This document shows positions 57,149-64,000 of a stretch of 64,000 nt of DNA, piece after piece. The stretch lies in assembly GCA_913774715.1 (NCBI GenBank), contig CAJYHS010000240.1:62001-126000 (forward strand), read 5' to 3'. The DNA is from an uncultured Siphonobacter sp. GTDB taxonomy: Bacteria > Bacteroidota > Bacteroidia > Cytophagales > Spirosomataceae. The notes under the pieces were generated by a model. It saw only the letters and a list, made by a program, of their open reading frames with translations, did no database searches and was not told the origin of the DNA. Both the position numbers and the translations under genes were made by a program. Numbering within the stretch: the stretch's first letter is position 1; every line of letters begins with the position of its first letter.

Positions 57149-58108
57149 TTAGCGTTTAAAAGCAACGGGTAGATTATATCTTGTCTTAATGGCTTGTCCT
57201 CTTGATCGCCCGGGTATCCACTGGTCATTCATTAGTAATAATACCCTAACCGCTTCTCTGGTTAATGAATGATCAGGGCTACTCACTATATTAATTTCTG
57301 AAACAGATCCATTGGCCTCTAGGGTAAAAGATAATAAGACTCGTCCTTCAATATTCTTTGCTAAAGCTTCAGCTGGATACTTTATATGTTTACTCAGAAA
57401 ATTATACATTTGACTTTGCCCTCCAATAAATGACCCTATCTGTTCTAATTCTTTATAATTATACTTATTTCCTAAGGAATCATAACTAATGCCGGAAGTA
57501 AGGATTCCTTTTTTATAGGTCTCTTCAAAATACTTTTTCTTGTTAGTAAAATATCCTATCCACAAACCCGCCTTTTCTCCATTTTCGTAGTTTCCTTCCA
57601 TGCATAGCGTGCCATCAGGGTGATAGCTTTTGTAGGATCCAAATCCATTCTCTACTAAGGTATTCCCCGTTGAATCTTTATAGGTTTCCAGGATAAATCG
57701 TTGCTGATTATATCTTACATTCTCCTGTTTCACAGGCATTTTGACATACTTTCCTCTTTCTTTTAACTGGCCATTGGAATAAAATCTTTCCCATTCTCCA
57801 ACCATTCTTCCATGTTCGTAATTACCCATAGCCATAAGCTGATTATTAGGGTAATAAAACTTACTCATTCCATGGGGCAGGTAAGGATAAACGGATTCTA
57901 AATAGGATTCTGCTTGCTTGATTCCCTGAGGAGTATATTGAATAGAAACATACGTTTTGTTATTAATTTTAGTAATATCCCGGTGATAGTAGGCTTGGTT
58001 TTTATCCTGAGTTTCAAAACCATTTTTCAAATAATACAGTCTGGTCGATTGTGCCTGAACTTCAATTATACTACACACAATCATTGCACATAAAAAAAGA
58101 TATTTCAT
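57149..58108 (-). CDS. Secreted MORN-repeat/TonB_C protein, first paralogue
   Basis: 319 residues from ATG 58108, by analogy with the other two copies (MKYLFLCAMIVCSIIEVQAQ); an ATG four codons upstream (58120) is also possible. MORN units: YYPNNQLMAMGNYEHGRMVGEW, YSNGQLKERGKY, YHPDGTLCMEGNYENGEKAGLW. C-terminal TonB_C (IKYPAEALAKNIEGRVLLSFTL, ending TRYNLPVAFKR). YwqK proteins are named from a putative antitoxin, but no toxin gene is present here. Confidence 0.88.
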   Translation of the reverse strand: MKYLFLCAMIVCSIIEVQAQSTRLYYLKNGFETQDKNQAYYHRDITKINNKTYVSIQYTPQGIKQAESYLESVYPYLPHGMSKFYYPNNQLMAMGNYEHGRMVGEWERFYSNGQLKERGKYVKMPVKQENVRYNQQRFILETYKDSTGNTLVENGFGSYKSYHPDGTLCMEGNYENGEKAGLWIGYFTNKKKYFEETYKKGILTSGISYDSLGNKYNYKELEQIGSFIGGQSQMYNFLSKHIKYPAEALAKNIEGRVLLSFTLEANGSVSEINIVSSPDHSLTREAVRVLLLMNDQWIPGRSRGQAIKTRYNLPVAFKR

Positions 58109-58173
58109 AACTAGATACATTAGGTAAACACGTATTTATAGACAATAATACAAATAAATGATTTAATCAAGAG

Positions 58174-58416
58174 TTACTGATTAGTCGTGATAGCAAGTAT
58201 TAGCAGGAATGTCAATAGAAGAAATAATCCTTTATTAGCTTCATCGTGTTTTATATACTCATCAAAACCAGCTTCTTTTCTGAGTATATATTTGAAGAAT
58301 AAATACCGAATGCCAGCCATGGGCAAATAAATACCTATAAAGCTCGCTAGCATTCTAAGCAATAACTTGATAACTTCTTTTCCTATCCATACAAAGATTT
58401 CGATGACAAATTCCAT
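58174..58416 (-). CDS. Small hydrophobic membrane protein
   Basis: 80 residues, not recognised. Two or three hydrophobic stretches (FVIEIFVWIGKEVIKLLLRMLASFIGIYLPMAGI; GLFLLLTFLLILAITT) separated by a charged loop (RKEAGFDEYIKHDEANK). Start at ATG 58416 (MEFVIEIF) rather than 58440. It is the first gene of the minus-strand run with the MORN-TonB_C genes, just below a strong terminator, and could be their membrane partner (inference). Confidence 0.6.
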   Translation of the reverse strand: MEFVIEIFVWIGKEVIKLLLRMLASFIGIYLPMAGIRYLFFKYILRKEAGFDEYIKHDEANKGLFLLLTFLLILAITTNQ

Positions 58417-58444
58417 GGGACATAAACAACACAGATTCAAAAAT

Positions 58445-58478
58445 AAAAAAGCTGTCGATTTACATCGACAGCTTTTTT
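58445..58478. terminator. Strong bidirectional terminator
   Basis: Perfect 15-bp stem: AAAAAAGCTGTCGAT (58445-58459) / ATCGACAGCTTTTTT (58464-58478), 4-nt loop. On the minus strand it ends the SUI1 transcript. Confidence 0.9.
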
Positions 58479-58511
58479 ATTAATCTTAGTATATGGTTTA
58501 CGAAAGGAGTA

Positions 58512-58847
58512 TTAACCTACTCGTTTGGCTTTATAACCTTTTTCAAGTAACCATTTCAAAGCCTTATCCCGCTGATCGCCCTGCACGATAATTTCGCCGT
58601 CTTTGGCTGAACCACCCACGCCACAGAGCGTTTTTAGTTTCTTACCTAAATCAGCTAAATCATCTTCGGTTCCGACGAAACCCGTTACCAGCGTTACCTG
58701 TTTGCCTCCGCGTAATTTCTTGTCCAGCTGCACTTTCAGATTTTGCTGATTGGGTGGCAGAGTAACTGCTTCCGAAGCTTCGTCAGACTGATACTGAAAA
58801 TCAGGATCCGTTGAATAAACGACGCCGGTATAATTCTTCTTTGCCAT
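58512..58847 (-). CDS. SUI1/eIF1-like translation initiation factor family protein
   Basis: YciH-like protein of 111 residues. The SUI1 domain (about 35-111) contains [54 protein letters not shown], closely matching eIF1/YciH. The N-terminal 35 residues ([15 protein letters not shown]) are acidic. In bacteria this factor is dispensable and its role in start selection is uncertain. Next upstream gene on the strand is the ABC-F ATPase, also linked to ribosomes. Confidence 0.93.
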   Translation of the reverse strand: MAKKNYTGVVYSTDPDFQYQSDEASEAVTLPPNQQNLKVQLDKKLRGGKQVTLVTGFVGTEDDLADLGKKLKTLCGVGGSAKDGEIIVQGDQRDKALKWLLEKGYKAKRVG

Positions 58848-58856
58848 CTTTTTTTT

Positions 58857-58928
58857 AGTTGTTGATTATTTGTTGTTGGTTGATAGTCTTTTGTTTTTCT
58901 AACAACTATTAACCGGCAACAAACAACC
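58857..58928. repeat. Intergenic palindrome (GTTGTTGGTTGA type)
   Basis: GTTGTTGGTTGATAGT (58872-58887) and ACTATTAACCGGCAAC (58905-58920) are complementary at 13 of 16 positions. It fills most of the gap between the SUI1 and ABC-F genes. Confidence 0.5.
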
Positions 58929-58934
58929 CCAAAA

Positions 58935-60563
<1,629 letters not shown>

Positions 60564-60911
60564 CTAGTATCTGGTTTTCAAAGTGCAAAGGTACGGATTT
60601 TCAGGCGTTTTTTGGAAAGCTTAGCTAAGGTTTTCAGACGAATAAACGCTTCCCTGGGTCGTGTCAGCTTTTCCTGCGGGTAACCAATTCCCAGCAAATC
60701 CTAAAGCTATTTTTAAATGAACGGCTGCCAGCGGAAAAGCTGGCAGCGTATATACCCTAAACTGCTACCAGCTTTACACTGGTAGCCAACTTCCGGCCAA
60801 TCCTAAAGTATTGTTTAAGCAAAAGCCCTCTTTACTAAGCTAGGTTTTAATAGTTTAGTACATCGTCCTTCAGGCAAACACGTATATTGTCAAAAAAGTT
60901 GAGTTACACCT
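60564..60911. other. 348-bp gap with hairpins and a degenerate direct repeat
   Basis: Between divergent ABC-F and NUDIX genes. Two ~50-bp similar segments, 60665-60716 and 60769-60818, share CAGCTTT, GTA-CCAA, AATCCTAAAG and TTTAA words in order. Two hairpins lie between and in the second copy: GCTGCCAGC/GCTGGCAGC (60724-60747) and GCTACCAG/CTGGTAGC (60764-60786). No gene seen. Confidence 0.5.
60586..60593 (-). promoter_or_regulatory. -7 box of ABC-F gene
   Basis: CAAAGGTA is TACCTTTG on the minus strand, 23 bp from the start codon. Confidence 0.5.
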
Positions 60912-61385
60912 ATGAGTTCGGAAGTTTTAGAAAAGTTCGGTGGTTACGTACGCGTTCGGGTTTGTGGCATTGCCGTTCGGGAGGGACAGGTGCTTGTTAT
61001 TCGTCATAAAGCCTTGTTTCACGAAGGGCCGTTCTGGTCGCCGCCGGGCGGTAGCCTGGAGTTTGGTGAATCCATTCCTGAAGCATTAATTCGTGAGTTT
61101 CAGGAAGAAACGCAGTTAAGCGTCGAAGCTGGTGAATTACTTTACGTGAATGAATTCATCCGTTCACCTCTGCATACGCTGGAGTTATTTTTCCGCGTTA
61201 CCGTTACTTCGGGAGATTTATTACTGGGCCATGATCCAGAGTTCAGGGAACAAATTATGGAAGAAGCCGCCTGGTTATCCTGGGCCGAACTAAAAGCCAT
61301 GCCCGCCCATCACGTTCATGCTATCTTTCATAAATACCAGACGTTGGAAGATTTACTCCAGCCCGGTGGTTACGGTCTTCAGTAG
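60912..61385 (+). CDS. NUDIX hydrolase
   Basis: 157 residues, cytoplasmic pyrophosphohydrolase acting on a nucleoside-diphosphate-linked substrate that cannot be specified. Nudix box at about 47-69: GGSLEFGESIPEALIREFQEE followed by TQLSV, matching GX5EX7REUXEEXGU apart from Thr at the Gly position. Preceding strand WSPPGGSLEF and following YVNEFIRSP are typical. Monocistronic by appearance. Confidence 0.92.
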   Translation: MSSEVLEKFGGYVRVRVCGIAVREGQVLVIRHKALFHEGPFWSPPGGSLEFGESIPEALIREFQEETQLSVEAGELLYVNEFIRSPLHTLELFFRVTVTSGDLLLGHDPEFREQIMEEAAWLSWAELKAMPAHHVHAIFHKYQTLEDLLQPGGYGLQ

Positions 61386-61440
61386 ATTTGTTGAATGCCC
61401 AGGTCTGAGTAAAAAGTTATCCTGAATTTATTTCCCAAAC

Positions 61441-61463
61441 AGACGCGATAAATCGTGTCTCTA
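61441..61463. repeat. AGACGyGA palindrome, copy 2
   Basis: AGACGCGAT (61441-61449) and ATCGTGTCT (61452-61460), followed by CTAC, in the gap before the RecD-like gene. Related to the copy at 2119-2140. Confidence 0.55.
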
Positions 61464-61500
61464 CCTGTAAGATTACCCCACTCTTCCGACCCAAATTTCT

Positions 61501-61508
61501 TATCTTTG
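61501..61508 (+). promoter_or_regulatory. -7 box immediately before RecD-like gene
   Basis: TATCTTTG ends only 4 nt before the GTG start, so the transcript would start at or next to the start codon. No -33 element was clear. Confidence 0.45.
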
Positions 61509-61512
61509 TTTT

Positions 61513-62946
61513 GTGAATACTCCCAAATCTGATACCCCAACACCCGCGTTTCTGCTTCGGCAGAAGTTTCCTTTTCAGCCTACCAAAGGTCAGCTGGAGC
61601 TTTTCAATTTGATGGAAAAATTTCTGTCTAATGATGATGCTCAGGCTTTCCTGTTGAAAGGGTATGCCGGTACGGGTAAAACGACCCTGATTAGTACCCT
61701 GGTGAAAAGCCTGCCTAAGCTGGGTTTCCGAACGGTATTATTAGCTCCTACGGGTCGAGCAGCCAAAGTAATGGCCACGTATTCCCGAAAAAAAGCAACG
61801 ACGATTCACAAAAAAATATATCGTCAGGTTACCAACAAGTTTTCCGGAGGTCTGGAATTCCGTCGTCAGAATAACTATCATACCAATACGGTTTTTATCG
61901 TTGATGAAGCCTCCATGATTGCCGACGAAGCTGATTTTGGCGGTATGCAGGGTTTATTAACGGATTTAGTAGAATATACCTTTGGTAACGAAGAAGGCGA
62001 CCCCAACAAACTGGTTTTTGTGGGAGATCTGGCTCAGCTGCCACCCGTAGGTAAGGACGATAGCCCGGCTCTCGATGCCTCCTACTTGCGGGATAATTTC
62101 CATATGTCGGTAATGGAAGTGGAGATGACCGAGGTTATGCGGCAGGATAACGACTCAGGCATTCTGGCCAACGCAACCCGACTACGGGAAATTCTCTGGG
62201 ATAAAATTCCCGAAATCCGCCTCATTACCAAGGGCTACCGGGATTGTTACCGCATGACGGGCGAAAAATTGGAGGACGGGCTTAACTACGCTTATCGAAA
62301 ATACGGCGAAGAAAATACCATTGTCATTACCCGTTCTAACAAAACGGCGGTGGCTTATAACCGATACATTCGAGCCCGAATCAAGTATCAGGAAGATGAA
62401 ATCTCAACGGGCGACCGCCTGATGGTGGTTCGAAACAATTATACCGTGCTGGACGAAGATTCTCCGGCGGGTTTCCTGGCCAACGGTGATTTTGTAGAAG
62501 TATTGAAAATCAGAGGTTATGAAGAGCAATACGGCCTTCGGTTTGCCAACTGTCTGCTGCAACTTTCAGACTATCCCGACCAGCCGCCCTTTGATGCCAA
62601 GATTACGCTCAATACGCTGGATAGCCCCATGCCTTCACTGAGTAAAGAAGAAAATAAAATGCTCTACGACGGCGTTTCGGCGGATTACGAACACATTGCT
62701 TCCAAACGCGAGCGGATGCAGGAGATTCGAAAAGATCCTTACCTGAATGCTTTACAAGTAAAATTTGCCTACGCCCTGACCTGTCATAAATCGCAGGGTG
62801 GCCAGTGGAGTGCCGTTTTTGTCGACCAGGGTTACCTAACGTTGGAACAGGTCAACGCCGACTTTGTCCGATGGCTGTACACGGCCATCACCAGGGCTAG
62901 CCTGGAGGTATTCCTGGTGAATTTCCACGGTGATTTTTATGAGTAA
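61513..62946 (+). CDS. RecD/TraA-like SF1B ATP-dependent helicase
   Basis: 477 residues. Walker A GYAGTGKTT (about 49-57), LLAPTGRAAKVM, Walker B FIVDEASMIAD, FVGDLAQLPPVG, and the C-terminal UvrD_C_2 motifs ALTCHKSQGGQW and WLYTAITRAS. This is the compact AAA_30 helicase of Bacteroidota, related to the RecD alpha subunit, without RecB/RecC partners nearby. The frame begins with GTG at 61513; the next in-frame ATG would remove the conserved PTKGQLELF, so GTG is the likely start. Confidence 0.9.
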   Translation: MNTPKSDTPTPAFLLRQKFPFQPTKGQLELFNLMEKFLSNDDAQAFLLKGYAGTGKTTLISTLVKSLPKLGFRTVLLAPTGRAAKVMATYSRKKATTIHKKIYRQVTNKFSGGLEFRRQNNYHTNTVFIVDEASMIADEADFGGMQGLLTDLVEYTFGNEEGDPNKLVFVGDLAQLPPVGKDDSPALDASYLRDNFHMSVMEVEMTEVMRQDNDSGILANATRLREILWDKIPEIRLITKGYRDCYRMTGEKLEDGLNYAYRKYGEENTIVITRSNKTAVAYNRYIRARIKYQEDEISTGDRLMVVRNNYTVLDEDSPAGFLANGDFVEVLKIRGYEEQYGLRFANCLLQLSDYPDQPPFDAKITLNTLDSPMPSLSKEENKMLYDGVSADYEHIASKRERMQEIRKDPYLNALQVKFAYALTCHKSQGGQWSAVFVDQGYLTLEQVNADFVRWLYTAITRASLEVFLVNFHGDFYE

Positions 62947-62955
62947 TTTTTTACG

Positions 62956-62984
62956 AAAGCCGGTTTTATTAACCGGCTTTTTTT
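62956..62984 (+). terminator. Rho-independent terminator after RecD-like gene
   Basis: AAAGCCGGTT (62956-62965) / AACCGGCTTT (62971-62980), 5-nt loop and T run. Confidence 0.9.
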
Positions 62985-63155
62985 ATTCTGCATTCAGCAT
63001 TAATTTTAGACAATTATCTGATTATTAGCCGTAAACTTAACTAATTCCTTGCTTACCCTTTACTGATTATACATACCTTCCCATTACCGCTTTCCAGAGC
63101 ATCCTTATTCATAAGTATATCCTTTTTTCATAGTATACTCTAAACCCAATATTTT

Positions 63156-63950
63156 ATGAATACTGCTATTTTTACCTTATATCTGGGAGTATTTAAACGC
63201 GTGGCCCGTACGGCCGCTCTGAGTCCATTTAATGTTCAGGAACGCAATCGGCTTGGAGAATTGTACGCCCTATATAGCCCACCCGCCGCGGATTCGCTTT
63301 TGCCGGAAGATCCTTACAAATTACCGAAGACGGATATTCTTGAATTGTGTAACCTGGACAAAAACCTGACGCTGCAAGGCGTCAATGAATGTGGTTTCGG
63401 ACACGTGACCGAGTTCGAAGTAAAAGTAATCAGCCAGCTTGTTAACCAGTTGCAACCCAAATGCATGTTCGAGATTGGTACATTTCAGGGCAGAACTACG
63501 CTGAACATGGCCCTAAACAGTCCCGCAGACGCTCGTATTATTACGCTGGACTTACCACCCGCCGAGCTGAATAACACGCAAATGCAGATTGAAAAAACGG
63601 AAGAAATGTACGTGAAGAAATCAGAGTCGGGCGAGCGTTTCAAAGGGCATCCGCAGGCGTATAAAATTACGCAGGTCTTCGGCGATTCGGCCACGTTTGA
63701 CTATTCACCCTATCATAAAAGCATGGATATGGTCTTTATCGATGGTTCGCACGCGTATGATTACGTATTGAGTGACACCGAGAATGCCCTTAAGCTGGTT
63801 CGAAAAGGGGGTACCATTCTCTGGCACGACTATACCAACTGGGAAGGCGTTTGGCGGGCTCTCAATGCCTATTACTTGTCTGGGAATCCAGCGTTCCGTA
63901 AGCTTCGTCACATCGGCGGCACCAGCATTGCCCTACTTACTGTGGACTAA
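63156..63950 (+). CDS. Class I SAM-dependent methyltransferase (Methyltransf_24)
   Basis: 264 residues. SAM-binding motif I MFEIGTFQGRTTLNMAL (about 107-123), followed by motif II IITLDLPP and the VFIDGSHAYDYVLSDTENALKLVRKGGTILWHDY segment typical of Methyltransf_24, found in surface-glycan or O-methylation contexts. The first 70 residues are not recognised. Monocistronic between two terminators; target unknown. Confidence 0.88.
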   Translation: MNTAIFTLYLGVFKRVARTAALSPFNVQERNRLGELYALYSPPAADSLLPEDPYKLPKTDILELCNLDKNLTLQGVNECGFGHVTEFEVKVISQLVNQLQPKCMFEIGTFQGRTTLNMALNSPADARIITLDLPPAELNNTQMQIEKTEEMYVKKSESGERFKGHPQAYKITQVFGDSATFDYSPYHKSMDMVFIDGSHAYDYVLSDTENALKLVRKGGTILWHDYTNWEGVWRALNAYYLSGNPAFRKLRHIGGTSIALLTVD

Positions 63951-63963
63951 GCGAAGTATATAA

Positions 63964-63997
63964 AAAAGCGGCGTTTCAGAAGTGAAACGCCGCTTTT
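63964..63997 (+). terminator. Terminator at window end
   Basis: Perfect 15-bp stem: AAAAGCGGCGTTTCA (63964-63978) / TGAAACGCCGCTTTT (63983-63997), 4-nt loop. Confidence 0.9.
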
Positions 63998-64000
63998 AGC

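Noticed and set aside
57118-57228. N-terminal extension of the second MORN-TonB_C gene
   Set aside because: It overlaps the upstream paralogue's 3' end and would place the signal peptide internally.
55114-58108. MORN genes as a toxin-antitoxin system
   Set aside because: The YwqK antitoxin label is only a family name; no toxin-like gene is next to them and all three are secreted.

Overview
The window looks like chromosomal DNA of a Bacteroidota member of the order Cytophagales (a Spirosomataceae-like organism is the best guess). Reasons: SusC/SusD pair, GLPGLI proteins, DUF4249 and DUF4136 lipoproteins, choice-of-anchor I protein, YwqK/MORN proteins with TonB C-domains, moderate G+C, almost no Shine-Dalgarno sequences, and many TAnnTTTG -7 promoter boxes typical of the phylum. 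I saw no rRNA, tRNA, CRISPR array, transposase or phage gene.

Layout. 1-3 kb: end of an outer-membrane barrel gene and a two-component system (response regulator then kinase, minus strand). 3-8 kb: acyltransferase, a lone nuoD, a hotdog thioesterase and a choice-of-anchor I lipoprotein. 7.8-11.2 kb: TonB-dependent receptor plus DUF4249 lipoprotein. 11.2-12.8 kb: a gene-poor AT-rich stretch, DUF486 membrane protein and a lipocalin-like lipoprotein. 12.8-18 kb: an XRE regulator facing a unit of a secreted 65-residue Cys-rich peptide, two tandem GLPGLI proteins and a TonB-receptor-like barrel. 18-31 kb: a minus-strand glycan/amino-compound utilisation locus (susC, susD, GH20 hexosaminidase, GH29 fucosidase, GntP permease, RidA, M19 dipeptidase) facing a DeoR regulator. 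31-43 kb: hpt, a TPR protein, metallophosphatase, C1 peptidase, an ECF sigma/membrane protein/outer-membrane protein triad, a UvrD/PcrA helicase, and two Crp/Fnr regulators beside a FrnE-type DsbA protein and a flavodoxin-fold reductase. 43-49 kb: DUF4136 lipoprotein, a PLP trans-sulfuration enzyme, OmpA-PD40 protein, LOG-family protein, BNR/YCF48-like protein and a zinc-ribbon mini-protein. 49-54.5 kb: a divergent FtsZ-like GTPase behind recQ, and a PhoB/PhoR-like pair. 54.7-64 kb: DoxX-like protein, three tandem MORN-TonB_C paralogues, SUI1, an ABC-F ATPase, NUDIX, a RecD-like helicase and a methyltransferase.

Most worth a second look: (1) a compact FtsZ paralogue that keeps GTP-binding and T7-loop acids but ends with the globular domain; (2) the Cys-rich peptide/GLPGLI/TonB-like unit next to an XRE regulator and two palindromes; (3) a family of degenerate palindromic intergenic sequences built from the same words in at least seven gaps; (4) three secreted MORN-TonB_C paralogues, the last one set off by a terminator and a perfect 26-nt palindrome one base before its ATG. 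Functions are assigned by recognising motifs by eye; no database search was possible.
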